Positions 1 through 10,743 of a stretch of 64,000 bases of DNA are shown piece after piece (position 1 is the stretch's first letter; each line of letters opens with the position of its first letter). The notes below the pieces were generated by a model, which had not been told where the DNA came from, did not search any database, and worked only from the letters and a program-made list of their open reading frames with translations. The DNA is taken from positions 4,216,001 through 4,280,000 of the forward strand of contig OY725495.1 of assembly GCA_963281255.1 (NCBI GenBank). Reading direction: 5' to 3'. The translations under genes were made by a program, and so were the position numbers. This DNA is from Aphrocallistes beatrix (taxonomy: Eukaryota; Porifera; Hexactinellida; Sceptrulophora; Aphrocallistidae).

Positions 1-1
1 C

Positions 2-601
2 AGTGTAATGGAAGAAAAGTTTGAGAATTCGATGAAAAAAATTGAGTTACTTGAAAATCAAATAGAGGTGATTGATTCCGTGGAAAATAAAAGTTTGCAG
101 AAAAATGAATTACTCGAAATAAAAGTCCAATCTTTAGAAAATGAACTGATAATGAAAGTAAAGGAAATCGAAATATTGATAGATATTCTGGTTAGACATG
201 AAGATAAAATGAAGTGGACTATAAGCGAATTTGCTAAGAAGTTTAAGCCTAAACTCGGTATGGCCTTCTCTGATTTCTATGTAGTTGCAGGGTATAAATT
301 TAAGTTCTCTCATTCTCCTGATGCTCATAATTTTAGAATTAATTTCAATCCTAGAGCTGGGGATAATTATGATTCATTAGAATGGCCTTTCAAAGCTATT
401 TTTATCACACGAGTGGTTTGTCATAGAGACATCAAGAATTCTCTGATCTTCAAAAGTTCTATGGTAGCTTTTTCTAGAGTGCAATATGTTCAGTTATATC
501 ACCAAATAGCTTCAATTCCTCTCTCTACAGATTTGAAAGAGTTCATTAAATCAGACAGTTTGGAATTGGAGGTTACAGCTCGAATTCTCAAAAATATTTA
601 A
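2..601 (+). CDS. TRAF-like protein, copy T1 (5' end outside window)
   Basis: The frame is open to the left edge of the window, so only the coiled coil and the C-terminal MATH (TRAF-C) domain are present. The first codons match the start of the coiled coil in the complete copies further on. The coiled coil covers roughly the first 65 residues and contains an insert (residues ESV..KSLQKNELLE) also seen in T14 and T15. The MATH domain follows, with the family's constant strands SLEWPFKAIFIT and CHRDIKNSLIFKS and a distinctive SSMVAFSRVQY loop. The zinc fingers expected upstream cannot be seen. In TRAF proteins the MATH domain trimerises and binds receptor tails; that role is family knowledge and untested here. 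Reads intact to its stop. Confidence 0.8.
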   Translation, partial: SVMEEKFENSMKKIELLENQIEVIDSVENKSLQKNELLEIKVQSLENELIMKVKEIEILIDILVRHEDKMKWTISEFAKKFKPKLGMAFSDFYVVAGYKFKFSHSPDAHNFRINFNPRAGDNYDSLEWPFKAIFITRVVCHRDIKNSLIFKSSMVAFSRVQYVQLYHQIASIPLSTDLKEFIKSDSLELEVTARILKNI

Positions 602-716
602 TCCTAGTAACGTCATTATTTGCTTCCTAAATGTTTCTTATTTACGTTTTTGTATTTACTATTCCTAGTGCGTTTTCACTGTTTTAATATTATGAATTTA
701 TGATGCGATGTATGTA

Positions 717-862
717 CAGTAAAACCTCTGTATAGTAAACAGCTTATTTTGAACACAACCTATATAGTATATCGGTTAAAATGAACCTCTGGTAATGAAC
801 ACCTCGATATAATGAGAAGAAACTCGGGTCTCGAAGGTGTTCAATATAGAGAGGTTTTACTG
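717..862. mobile_element. pogo/Tc1-like MITE with TA target duplication
   Basis: A 146-bp element with terminal inverted repeats CAGTAAAACCTCT and AGAGGTTTTACTG, flanked by TA on each side (715-716 and 863-864). The TIR and TA duplication are typical of Tigger/pogo-type MITEs. It contains no ORF. Confidence 0.85.
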
Positions 863-1622
863 TACTGCACTTGTGTGTTTCAATGTCATTATGAGTCACT
901 CTATGATCTGTGAGTTCAAATTCAGAGTTAGTAGATGTTCACGAGACTGAGCGACTCGATGAGTCTTAACATTTTATCCTGACATGTGACTCATAGTATC
1001 AGCAGGTAAAAGGAGAATCCGATACAAGCGGGTAATGACATAAATGCCGATGCAATAGTACCCATTTGTAGTGGTTACACCGTATATTCTAATCTGCTAG
1101 CATAAGTACTTTTTAAATGTTACAATATTATGTATTCGAAGATCAATCGAGGCATGTGTTTGTATTTAGATTTTTAACGAGTTGATTGTTTGCACTAGTT
1201 GCAATTCAATTCAATATAAGTCTCAGTTAGGAATGTGTGAGTTTCTATTAGACTGGTTGAATTCGGAACAAACTATACGAGGCAATCTCTCATGACCATA
1301 TACTATTCTGTTAAAATTGATTTCGGAAAGGCTATTAGTAGTGAAAGCATTGTATTATATTTAATTGTGAATTTATTGAATTTAAATACGCACCTATTAA
1401 CTATTATTACTAGCTCATATAAGTACTTATAACTTTACAAGTAAATAGTTTCCTGATAAAATTCACAAAAGTTGAGTTTATTCCTAAATATACGTGTATG
1501 TACAATATTTTAAGACCCAGTTAGCCTTGAGATATATTCTAATGATAGTAACTACCCCGCGAAAAATTGAGCGCAAACAATTAAGCAACATTCCTAGGCT
1601 TAGGCGGGATTAGCATTGAGAG
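863..1622. other. Intergenic DNA between T1 and the M1 upstream hAT element
   Basis: I see no gene. The first part resembles the 3' flank of T3 (about 9540-9850), including the shared phrase CTAATCTGCTAGCATAA. The part from about 1125 is a paralogue of 18310-18800 upstream of M3, so it is duplicated 5' flank of the MKS1-like cassette. Confidence 0.6.
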
Positions 1623-2187
1623 TAGGGATTCCAATCCCGGCCAAATTTCTCAATTTCGGATTTTGGGATTGATATTTTTCTAATCCGGGGATTCAAGATC
1701 TTTCCAATCACGGGATCCCGGGATTTTTTGGGATTGTATCTTGCAGCAAAATGTATTTGAATTTTAATTTGGAAAATTTAGAGAAGGAGGATATTATTTT
1801 ATTTAATTCTTGACAAACTCTTTGAAAACAAGGGATGTACTTTCTGCCATAAAAATATGAGATAATCGTAATATTTGATTATTTATTATTGTAGAAAGCC
1901 TATTTATAGATTAGTAAATAGTGATACAGTACATACTTGTAAATCGTATTGTTGTTATTTGACACTGAATTGTGTATTTGTAAGTTACCAATGTAAATAG
2001 GATCTTGTTTCCAAGTAGTGTGATTGGTAATTATAAGGAAATTGTTCAATTGCTTAAACATAGAGTAGACATAACACAAAAGTTTCGGGATCCCGGGATT
2101 GAAATATCGGGATCGTGATTATAAAACTAATCCCGGGATTGAATCCCGGAGGTAAAATGGACCGGGATCCCGGGGTTGTAACCCCTA
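1623..2187. mobile_element. Non-autonomous hAT-type MITE
   Basis: A 565-bp element rich in internal copies of ATCCCGGGATT, with ends TAGGGATTCCAATCCCGG and (reversed) TAGGGGTTACAACCCCGG. Near-identical 8-bp flanks ATTGAGAG and ATTGAGAT look like a target duplication, as expected for hAT transposition. The paralogous flank at 18790-18850 lacks it and acts as an empty site. No transposase is encoded. Confidence 0.85.
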
Positions 2188-2219
2188 ATTGAGATATGTG
2201 CAGATTTTCAATACTTTTC

Positions 2220-2227
2220 TATAAAAT
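2220..2227 (+). promoter_or_regulatory. TATA box of M1
   Basis: TATAAAAT lies 35 bp before the M1 ATG. M5 and M6 keep the same box at the same distance. Confidence 0.5.
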
Positions 2228-2254
2228 AATTGGACATAGATTCATTAGCTAAGT

Positions 2255-3666
2255 ATGGCACTGTATCACTTCAAAGGAGATCTCAAAAATTTCGTTATAA
2301 AAATAGAACTCAGAAGATTGTCTCCTCTCTTCTCTCTCCAAAACCAACAACAAAATGTCTCAGATAACATTTACCAACCAGAGTTTGAAACTTGGCATTT
2401 CAAATGGCAAGAAAAGGTGTTCAGTCAGTATGAAGAGGAGTTGTATAGCGATGAAAGATATTGTTTCACTCCTCTAGCTCACAACTACCACGCTAGAATC
2501 GTAGAAATGAGAGAGACTGGAACAAGACCAAACGGTCGACTATTCTCCTACACAGATGTCGATTATTTTGATGACGTGACGGGAGTAAATTCAAATATTC
2601 TAACAGATGAGAAACTGAATACACAAAAAATGGCTAAAACGAGGAGAACAACTTCACATTCCAAACCAGATACAAATCCAATCATCAATCTACCCACAAA
2701 AACAGAAGAGAAAGATGAAAAGATGAAAATGTACGTAATGTCCGATTTGAGGAGAAAGGAAGCTACGAAACCAGACGAGTCTGTGCTGTGTACCGTTACT
2801 CTCGTGGAAGAAGGAGTTGTGAGAGTGGTCCCGGATTTCTCAGAGAGATGGGTTCGAATGGAGAATTCAGTGGGAGACAATTGGGAGTTCAGAATCAGCA
2901 ATGACTCCACACCTCCAACCATGAGAGATGTGGAGAGAGAGAGGAACATATCGTGAATGAATTGTTTGAGCGACAAAACAGATCTCTATCAAGGGCAGTT
3001 GGAGATGGAATATTTGGTAGAACAGACTTGGAGAGTGATGAAGCTATTTATCACATTCTTGGAGAGATATCCTGTTGTCATGGTTTCTCTACATCATCTC
3101 TGTATGTGAGGTACAAGTTGGATTTGTCAGGAGCTTTTGAATTGGTTTCAGGCGAGAAAGAAGAAAGTTTTACAAACCAAGCTTCATCTCCATTCAGTGT
3201 TTGGTCCATTTTCTCTCCTAATTCTCTCCCACCAATTAACATTGGTCATTTATTCGAATATGAGTTAAAGGCGCCTATGAAATGTTCAGAAGTTCACACC
3301 TCTCACAATCCCATTCTTCTATTGGAAGTGAATTGCTTGGATTGGTGGAACCGGCATTTGAGTTTGGGTTACGGTTGGTTGGCACTGAAACTGGCGCCTG
3401 GAATGTCCACTAAGAGTGTGAGCACATGGCGTTTGGCGCCTAGAAGTAAATGGGAAGAGTTGAGTGAGTATTTTGTCGGTGTTTCCCCCGCGTTAGGAAA
3501 GCTGGACAGAGTTGGACTGCCACTCGAATTTGAAGATGGAGTGGTGAGTAAGCTAGGATGGAGATCTGAGACATCTGGACACATCGAGATGAGAATTCAG
3601 GTTATAGTGCAGAAGTCTATTCAAAGAATGAATCCTGAAACTGAACAGTTCCATTCTCAGAATTAG
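2255..3666 (+). pseudogene. MKS1-like B9-domain gene, copy M1, frameshifted
   Basis: The product resembles Meckel syndrome protein 1, a B9-domain component of the ciliary transition zone. MKS1 hallmarks are the N-terminal motif WQEKVFSQYEEELY (residues 51-64), RLFSYTDVD (95-103), and a C-terminal B9 domain with LLLEVNCLDWWNR, GYGWLALKLAPG and a tail matching the MKS1 stretch after B9 (LGWRSETSGHIEMR). The frame breaks near 2930-2945 at an extra GA in a GAGA run, ending the first part at 2956; the rest continues in another frame from 2953. A second small indel near 3627 removes the usual stop, so the tail runs on to 3666. The GA insertion is shared with M4. Ancestral length would be about 460 residues, shorter than vertebrate MKS1 (about 560). 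T2 starts 228 bp downstream. Confidence 0.8.
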
Positions 3667-3842
3667 AAATTCTAACAAGCATCATTTCCTATTCACTACT
3701 CATTTGTTAAATATTTTATTGAAAATTTGGTCGAGTTAATTATATTCATTTATGCTATTAATTCGATGAATCTTACCATATCTAATTTCAAATAATATCT
3801 TGAAAGTAAGTATGTGTAATAATTTATCAAAATCTGTTTTTC

Positions 3843-3850
3843 TATAAATA
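3843..3850 (+). promoter_or_regulatory. TATA box of T2 (family-wide TRAF-like core promoter)
   Basis: TATAAATA starts exactly 51 bp before the ATG, inside a leader (TATAAATAGCATTTA followed by a GATATTG direct repeat) that is conserved in nearly every whole copy of the family. This indicates a copied core promoter, not just a copied ORF. Confidence 0.6.
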
Positions 3851-3893
3851 GCATTTAAAGAATTAATATTCATTTCTAATTGAACTGATATTG

Positions 3894-5144
3894 ATGGCAA
3901 CAAGAACAAGTGTACCGTTAGAACCTGAGACAGGGACTGAATTATGTCGAGTTAAGCTAGAGGGAGGTTCATTGGGAGGATACAGAAGTGATATTCTAAC
4001 CGAAAACCTTTCTGAGAGAGAAAATAGCATGCTAAAGTGTCTGAGATGTAATGGAATAATGAAAGATGCTTCTATTGGTAAAGCTGGAGAACAGTTGTGT
4101 TCTTGTTGTATAAAAAAAAGAGAACAATCTCTCCCAAATGCAAACGTCCGTAACACAATTCTATCATTGAAGTGTGCCTGTCCCTTATCCAATCGAGGCT
4201 GTGAGTGGTTGGGTAGGCTGGAGATTGTGGAAAATCACCTGACTACATGTGGCCACGTGAATGAGTCGTGTCAGCTGTTGTGTGGCGTTGTGACAACACG
4301 TGATGAGATGGGAAGGCACGTGCGGGAGGAATGTTCCCAACGTGAAGAGGCGTGTTTGCACTGTTCGGGAGTGCATAAGGTGTATGAGATGGTAGAGCAT
4401 GTGGAGGTGTGTGGGAAGGTATTCGTGTTGTGTGAATTGGGATGTGGGACACATATGCTTCGCGAGAGTATTTTGTTTCATCTCTCGAGTGAGTGTTCTG
4501 AAGAGTCAGTTGTGTGTCCGTATGAGAAGTACAGGTGTGAAGTGGTGGGGTTAAAACGACGAGAGTTGAAGCAACATTTGGAAGAGAATTGGCGTACACA
4601 CATTGAACTGAAACTCGCTGTTTTTGCTGAAAAGTTTGAATTCCTTGAAAAAGTAGTCAAATCTTTGGAAAATGAGCTGAAAATTAAAGATGGAGAAATC
4701 GAATCATTGAAACAAGATGTTCAAGTCAGACACGAAAGTAAAGTGCTGTGGACTATAATTGAATTTGATAAGAAGTTTCAACCTAAGCGCCGTCGTCGCC
4801 TTTATAGCTTTTCTGATTTCTATGCAGTGGCAGGTTATACATTTAAGTTCTATCATTTTTCAAATGCTCATAACTTTATGATTCATTTCAATCTTTATGG
4901 TGGAGATTATTATGATTCATTAGAATGGCCTCTCAAAGCTATTTTTATCGCACGAGTAGTTTGTTATAGAGACATCAAGAATTCTCTGATCTTCAAAAGT
5001 CCTCCGATAGTTGTATATAAAGAGCAATATACCTGGACAGATCGTAAAATAGCTTCAATTCCTCTCTCTACAAATTTGGAAGAGTTCATTGAATCAGACA
5101 GTTTGGAGTTGGAGGTTACAGTTCGAATTTTCAAAAATATTTGA
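3894..5144 (+). CDS. TRAF-like RING/zinc-finger/MATH protein, copy T2
   Basis: 416 residues, single exon. Residues 1-43 are the invariant leader. Residues 49-72 are a degenerate RING with two CxxC-type pairs (C49, C52, C69, C72) and none of the central His/Cys ligands. Residues 94-232 carry the TRAF-type zinc fingers, 233-282 a short coiled coil, and about 284-416 the MATH domain. The ATG follows a TTG that some callers would choose; the ATG is used because MATRTS is the start conserved in all copies. It is closest to T10 in the inverted block: both share the basic MATH loop KRRRRLY and the RTH(I/T)ELKLAVFAEKFEFLEK coil. Zinc-finger differences from the consensus (HEDIT-type changes such as THMLRES for TRVRRES) fall in an otherwise constant block. 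Likely a cytoplasmic signalling adaptor. Confidence 0.85.
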   Translation: MATRTSVPLEPETGTELCRVKLEGGSLGGYRSDILTENLSERENSMLKCLRCNGIMKDASIGKAGEQLCSCCIKKREQSLPNANVRNTILSLKCACPLSNRGCEWLGRLEIVENHLTTCGHVNESCQLLCGVVTTRDEMGRHVREECSQREEACLHCSGVHKVYEMVEHVEVCGKVFVLCELGCGTHMLRESILFHLSSECSEESVVCPYEKYRCEVVGLKRRELKQHLEENWRTHIELKLAVFAEKFEFLEKVVKSLENELKIKDGEIESLKQDVQVRHESKVLWTIIEFDKKFQPKRRRRLYSFSDFYAVAGYTFKFYHFSNAHNFMIHFNLYGGDYYDSLEWPLKAIFIARVVCYRDIKNSLIFKSPPIVVYKEQYTWTDRKIASIPLSTNLEEFIESDSLELEVTVRIFKNI

Positions 5145-5696
5145 TTTTAGTTACGTACATTATTTCCATCTTAAATATTTCATGTTCATATTTACTTATT
5201 TCTACTATTCCTAATGTATTTTCATTAATCCAAGAGTCCTCTATGATCTGTGAGTTATATTGAAACATTGGATTATCCATGCAAATACTGATAATGTTAC
5301 ATGTAGCAATTAAATGATAAACAAAAGTTCAATTTATTCTTAACTACTTATCCAGAAAAGGAGCCGTTCAAACGTTTCGCTGATGTTAATCATTCAAATG
5401 TCACGCTTTTTAACCATTTTGTAATGCAACAATGACGCGAGATTTAAAGGTAATAAAGGGAAGAATTAGCTGTAAGACTTTAAGGGGACGAAAGTATCAC
5501 CCTCTGAGGGAATTATTCGAGGATCAGAAACCATTCGAGTATCTACAGCATGTGCAAAAGTTTTTTTTAACTAATAACCACTAGTAGAAATTTCAACACA
5601 TTTATATTCACGCCTCTTTATAGATCTCATTATTTACAATACCAGTCTTCTTTCTGGATTAGAATAATTTAAAATTTGATTTTTTTTTAGCGATTA
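5145..5696. other. Duplicated spacer between T2 and C1
   Basis: No gene seen. The spacer is repeated in inverted orientation at about 44215-44776 between C2 and T10, with scattered substitutions, so it belongs to the large inverted duplication. Confidence 0.7.
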
Positions 5697-7252
5697 ATGG
5701 ACTCATTTACTTGTCTCACATTTCTTGTTTGTACGAGCATTCTTATTCTGTTCATTATTGACTATTTGTCTCCCCGATTGAGAAGCTCATTTCCTCCTAC
5801 TCCCGTGTGGCGTGGAGTTCTCTGGTACAGATGGAGATCTCTCCCTAGTCCAGAAGCAATCTCCTTCTCCCCATTCACTGGTGTCATATTCCCTCACAAG
5901 ATCAGAATCCGTGCTAAGTCTGCATGGCTGTGTTTCATTCTCCATCTCGTCTTTGTCAACTCTATGATCGTCTGGAGTCAGTTCAGCAATCGTGAAGAGA
6001 AGCAGAATTGTCCTAACCCCATCCCTCACAATCGGTGCGGGTGGTCCGCTCAACTCGGAACGACGAACTACATTTCAATTCTCGGGACCTTCTTCTTCAT
6101 TCTGCTACGAATCTTCCAGACGCATGCTTGGTATGACGGACTAGCTCTAGACATTCCTGAAGCTTCATCCATGACAACTGTGATTGTAGCTCTGTCTCTC
6201 TCCTGTCTGATGCAGCAGAGTGAAAGAGGACTGATTTTGGGATTCTCTCCCAACAGCGACACTCTCACACTCCTCACGAATGTGGCTAGACGCTGTCACG
6301 GATATGTCTACGCTTTCACAGTCGTGTTCACGTTCTGGTACCACCCTACTGAAGGAGGGATGATGCATCTTCCCGGCTTTTTCATGATAATTATATTCCT
6401 GTTTCAGGGCTGTCTCATGTTCACTGCTTCACACGTGAACGTAGTATGGAGGACTTTTTTAGAGATGTTAATTCTACCTCACACACTTTTAGTGGAGAAA
6501 GCTCGTAGCCATCGTAACCTATGGAAGATGTTTGTGAGTGGTTATACCATTCTATTCCTGATGTCACATATGCATGCTTTCCATATTTCGTTTCTAGCTA
6601 AGTCTGTTCTATCCTTGACAGCTGTGTTTGTGTTGTATTCGATGTATTCCAACTCTGTTCGAACTCTTGTCACGGAGTCTCTTCGTATCCCTGTAACCTA
6701 CTATGCGTTCATATTGATATTCTATGTCACTCTATGTCCCTTACTCTGCTCTCTCTCTCTCTCTCTCTGTTAGGGTATTGGCCTGAGGAACAAGTCTCGG
6801 GGACAATGACTCGTGATCCTCACCCCTCACTGATAATCTGTGTTATCTCCCTCTTGGTAGCTACCGTATTGTTAGTCGGTTTAGTTGGAGAGTTTTTTGA
6901 GAGGAAACTCCGCTCTCTCGCACTGCAAGCAGGTTCTCCTAGCGACAAGATAAAGTCTCTGTTTGAAGATCCGAGTGAGAGGATTCCAGTCAGGACTGGG
7001 GTTCTCCCTAAGATTAGTTGGGAGGAGCTGGAGCAGCACAAGCATGTGCACGACTGCTGGGTAGCCATACACGGGGTGGTGTATGACGTGACTGAGTTTG
7101 TTCGGTTCCATCCTGGCGGCTCTGCTATCCTCCTCCGCCACGGCGGACAGGATGGCAGTGCGGGTTTCGATTGTGTCCGAGAGAAGCAGGGACATCCTAG
7201 ACTGATACGAGAGAGAATGAAGAGTCTGGCCTGTGCCGTTATTGCTAAATAA
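5697..7252 (+). pseudogene. Multipass membrane protein with C-terminal cytochrome b5 domain, copy C1, frameshifted
   Basis: The N-terminal part starts with a hydrophobic helix (residues 5-24) and has several further membrane segments. After the break, the last 80 or so residues form a cytochrome b5-like domain: ISWEELEQHKHVHDCWVAIHG, then VYDVTEFV and the heme-binding HPGG, with a second candidate heme His in QGHPRLIRERM. Compared with C2 in the inverted block, C1 has lost GT at about 6726 and gained five CT units in the run at 6754-6773, a net +8 nt. The first frame therefore stops at 6773 and the b5 part is read in another frame to 7252. I do not recognise the N-terminal membrane part; fusions of b5 to membrane enzymes are common, but no desaturase histidine boxes are visible. 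Start: the first ATG, just after an acceptor-like TTTTTTTTTAG. Confidence 0.75.
6754..6773 (+). repeat. (CT)10 microsatellite inside the C1 reading frame
   Basis: Ten CT units here against five at the same place in C2. This expansion, with a nearby 2-bp loss, breaks the C1 frame. Confidence 0.85.
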
Positions 7253-7671
7253 TGAGTTATTCATTCCCTTTAATATTACTCAAACTGAGTAAACCGATAG
7301 CAAGATTATACTGGATTCTGCGTATGAGTAGTTTATGATGATGCTGTTAGCTCCGGATACAAAATTCAATTTTATTATATTTTTCATCTAATTTTAATTG
7401 CTTTGGTAAAAATAGCTATTCTTTTCTGGAATCTCATTCTTTTATCGACGTAGCCTGGAGTTAGTTAGATAGTCATATCCTAGCTAGCTCAGTGCTAAGG
7501 TTGTTTAATACAGTTGAAGGCGATATCTTTAATCAAATTAATCTCATTGGCTAGGCGACTAATAACAATTGACAAAATGACTTGACTATTTTGAGATGGA
7601 TTTGCTATCAATTTTAAAGGAATAATCAACATAGTATAATATTTCCTATTCCCTTAAACGATATTATTTAA
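7253..7671. other. C1 3' flank without recognisable gene
   Basis: The first 120 bp match the 3' flanks of C2 (42540-42666) and C3 (39800-39901) in reverse. Nothing coding is seen. Confidence 0.6.
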
Positions 7672-7743
7672 CAAGCGCGCTTTGCGCATTTGCGTCGCGC
7701 TGGGTTAGCGAACTCTTTGTAGAGTCGCCCTGTGGGTGCCTGT
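7672..7743 (-). mobile_element. Helitron-like 3' end (GC-rich hairpin cluster)
   Basis: On the - strand the sequence ends in GCGCGCTTG followed by T. It holds the GC-rich inverted repeats also seen at 11208, 24028 and 50722. The opposite end of this copy is not clear, so it may be a truncated remnant. Confidence 0.5.
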
Positions 7744-8062
7744 GATTCTCAAATTCAGAAATAGGAAACGAAATCAATACAAGTTTTTTTATCGCGAGGA
7801 ATTTGTTATCGCGAGCTTCTGTAAACATTATTTATTGTTATTAAAGTCAACGTCCGATGAGAGAACAGTTTAAATGGTTAAATAATAACTACTATGAGTA
7901 GCTTTAAAAAGTATAACAAAATGGATAAGATAGCACAAGAAAACCTGAGCACCCAGTACTGGCCTTAATTACATGATGATTATTTCTTTAACTCTCTACC
8001 ATATCTGCTGATTTTAAATTAAATATCCTTGAAAGTAATGTATGGAAATTGATGTGTTTTTC

Positions 8063-8070
8063 TATAAATA
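8063..8070 (+). promoter_or_regulatory. TATA box of T3
   Basis: TATAAATA, 51 bp before the T3 ATG. Confidence 0.6.
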
Positions 8071-8113
8071 GCATTTAGAGAATTGATATTGATTTGTAAT
8101 TGAACTGATATTG

Positions 8114-9388
8114 ATGGCAACAAGAACAAGTGTACCGTTAGAACCTGAGACAGGGACTGAGTTATGTCGAGTTAAGCTAGAGGGAGGTTCATTGGGAGGA
8201 TACAGAAGTGATATTCTAACCGAAAACCTTTCTGAGAGAGAAGGAGCTATCTACAAATGTACGAGATGTAATGGAATAATGAAAGACGCTTCCATTTCCA
8301 ACAAAGGAAAACAGTTGTGTGTTTTGTGTAAGCGAGAAGATGAATTAGTTACTCCACACGCTGAATTCATTCATAACACAATTCTATCATTGAAGTGTGC
8401 CTGTCCCTTATCCAAGCGAGGCTGTGAGTGGTTGGGTAGGCTGGAGATTGTGGAAAATCACCTGACTACATGTGGTCACGTGTATGAGTCGTGTCAGCTG
8501 TTGTGTGGCGTTGTGACAACACGTGATGAGATGGGAAGGCACTTGCAGGAGGAATGCTCCCAACGTGAAGAGGCGTGTTTGCACTGTTCGGGAGTGCATA
8601 AGGTGTGTGAGATGGTAGAGCATGTGAAGGTGTGTGGGAAGGTAGAAGAGTTTTGTGAATTGGGATGTGGGACACGTGTGCGTCGCGAGAGTATTTTGTT
8701 TCATCTCTCGAGTGAGTGTTCTGAAGAGTCAGTTGTGTGTCCGTATGAGAAGTACAGGTGTGAAGTGGTGGGGTTAAAACGACGAGAGTTGGAACAACAT
8801 TTGGAAGAGAATAGACTCCTACAAACAGAACTGAAACTCACTGCTTTGGAGGAAAAGTTTGAGAATTCTGTGAAAAAGAATGAGTTACTCGAAAAAAAGG
8901 TCGAATCTTTAGAAAATGAACTGAAAATGAACGTTAAAGAAATCGAAATATTGATAGATGTTCAGGTCAGACATGAAAGTAAAGTAAAATGGACTATAAA
9001 AGAATTTGCAAAGATGTTTAAGCCAAAACTCGGCTCTCTCAATTCTGACGAATATCGTTCTGATTTCTATGTAGTTGCAGGTTATAGATTTAAGTTGGGT
9101 CATTCTTCTGATGATCATGATTTTATAATTGGATTCGTTCCTAGAAGTGGAGATAATTACGATTCATTAGAATGGCCTTTCAAAGCTATTTTTATCACAC
9201 GAATGGTTTGTCATAGAGACATCAAGAATTCTCTGATCTTCAAAAGTCCTCTGATAGTTTTATCTAAACAGCAATATACCTCGGGTCATAAAATAACTCC
9301 AATTCCTCTCTCTACAGATTTGGAAGAGTTCATTAAATCAGACAGTTTGGAGTTGGAGGTTACAGTTCGAATGATCAAAAATATTTAG
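8114..9388 (+). CDS. TRAF-like protein, copy T3
   Basis: 424 residues in one exon. The RING remnant has pairs CTRC and CVLC, followed by the linker KREDELVTPHAEF that only T6 shares. In the zinc-finger block the segment after VCGK reads VEEFCEL rather than VFVLCEL. The coiled coil spans roughly 233-290. The MATH domain has a loop extended by SDEYRS, also found in T6, T8 and T11, and ends in MIKNI. T3 thus shares its RING linker and MATH loop with T6 but its VE.-type finger with T5: a mosaic pattern suggesting exchange between copies. C1 lies upstream on the same strand. Confidence 0.85.
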   Translation: MATRTSVPLEPETGTELCRVKLEGGSLGGYRSDILTENLSEREGAIYKCTRCNGIMKDASISNKGKQLCVLCKREDELVTPHAEFIHNTILSLKCACPLSKRGCEWLGRLEIVENHLTTCGHVYESCQLLCGVVTTRDEMGRHLQEECSQREEACLHCSGVHKVCEMVEHVKVCGKVEEFCELGCGTRVRRESILFHLSSECSEESVVCPYEKYRCEVVGLKRRELEQHLEENRLLQTELKLTALEEKFENSVKKNELLEKKVESLENELKMNVKEIEILIDVQVRHESKVKWTIKEFAKMFKPKLGSLNSDEYRSDFYVVAGYRFKLGHSSDDHDFIIGFVPRSGDNYDSLEWPFKAIFITRMVCHRDIKNSLIFKSPLIVLSKQQYTSGHKITPIPLSTDLEEFIKSDSLELEVTVRMIKNI

Positions 9389-10264
9389 TTTTAGTTACGT
9401 ACATTGTTTGCTTCCTAAATGTTTCTTGTATTTATTTTTATTTCTAAAGCATTTTTATTGTATTCAAGTTATGATATAAAATGATATAGATAATGTTCAA
9501 TGTGATAGCTCGAGTATTCAAAATTCAACCGAGTTAGTATATGCTCACAGGACTGAGTAACTCGATGAGTCATAGCCTGCATTTCCCTCAGGATTATTGG
9601 AAATCGCTTTAATTTTGCATTTGTGCGGTTTATTCGGTTAAATTTCATTATTTAACAACAAAAATGCGTTATTTGGTAAAAGCTAAGCGTGTTAATTAGT
9701 GCGATCTGCGGGAATTAACATTATATTGTGACGACACAAATGGAGAATCTAATTCAAATGGTAGGATAACGACCATCAAATACCTGATGCGATATCCTTT
9801 TGTAATGGTTACAGCCTATTTTCTAATCTGCTAGCATAAATATTTTAGTGCAGCTCCTAGTATCACTTATTAGTCATTATCATGGTGTTCTATTTTGAAA
9901 ATTTCATTAATCGCTGATTTATTAGCCCAGTAAATAACAACAACGTTACATGTAAACGATTTACGTTTTTATTTTTTTCGTTTTATATCATGCTGGCTAC
10001 TCAGACTTAAATCTCTTCACTGCAAAACTGTTGTATCTCTAAATATACTTCTATCTTGCGATAATGCAGGCGTGATATGGTCACGAACTTCAGAATTGAG
10101 TTGTAACTCAGAATTTGTTTGACTTCAGTCTCCGAATTACCTGATTACTCAAGTAATTTGTAACAATCGTGTGATTCGATGACGAATTCTGTGAGCATAC
10201 CACCCAAAATATTATAATAATCTCTATTCCTAATGTACAAATCTTCTAGCTATTTACCCATCAG
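9389..10264. other. T3 3' flank with a repeat-like segment
   Basis: The first 200 bp match other TRAF-like 3' flanks. A segment at about 9577-9720 (CATTTCCCTCAGGATTATTGG to a GCGGGAATTAACA end) is a diverged copy of 12133-12265, probably an old MITE. I see no gene. Confidence 0.5.
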
Positions 10265-10516
10265 CATTGACTCAAACTCCTAGAACGCTTTCTAGTTCGA
10301 TTCAAGACACAATCCCAGCGGAATTCGAAATGGCCATCACTCTCCACACCACGAGTGAAGTTTTGGTCTCACATCTAGATGACCCTCGTAACTTCTATGT
10401 CCAGTTTGACAATTCTTACGATCAGCTACAAAATCTAAGCGAACAGCTCAACCAGCACTACTCCAGTCTCAGCGAGATGGAACTCAAATAGGTTACACCC
10501 ACAAGCATAGTCGTAG
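10265..10516 (+). pseudogene. Isolated Tudor-domain exon A with an in-frame stop
   Basis: An acceptor TTTACCCATCAG precedes an open frame whose residues VLVSHLDDPRNFYVQ and LQNLSEQLNQHY match the start of an extended Tudor domain of TDRD-type germline proteins. A good donor (GTCGTAG then GTGAGC) ends the exon at 10516, but a TAG at 10489-10491 interrupts the frame nine codons earlier. Phase is 2 nt in, 1 nt out. No neighbouring exon of the same domain is visible close by. Known Tudor proteins of this type bind methylated Piwi proteins; this piece is probably dead. Confidence 0.6.
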
Positions 10517-10584
10517 GTGAGCATCATTTTCAACAAGACTTGTATACTGAGCTCACACCACCAAATAGAATTTTTGATCGTGAC

Positions 10585-10617
10585 ATAGCCTACTCAATAT
10601 ATAGAGAGTAGGCTATA
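10585..10617. repeat. Short inverted repeat with the same termini as the 59427-60492 palindrome
   Basis: CATAGCCTACTC and GAGTAGGCTAT surround about ten bases. These are the same terminal sequences as the 1 kb palindrome at 59427-60492, so this is probably a minimal deletion derivative. Confidence 0.5.
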
Positions 10618-10743
10618 ATCGTGAGTATTATCTCTGTTCATGGAGTAGGAGAATATTGGCTGGAACCAAAACGGGCCTGGCAAATGCAAACATCGAAATG
10701 GGCTGAAAAAGAGTTTCGTTGGCGCAATACATTATTAACTAGA

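Larger units (their letters stand above)
2220..7380 (+). repeat. Left arm of a large inverted duplication (M1-T2-C1)
   Basis: Collinear, in reverse complement, with 42560-47832 (C2-T10-M5), including spacers and flanks. The arms are about 35 kb apart. Confidence 0.85.

Noticed and set aside
5697..7252. C1 break as a real intron (CT tract followed by TTAG)
   Set aside because: C2 reads straight through the same place in one frame with a shorter CT run, so the run is coding.
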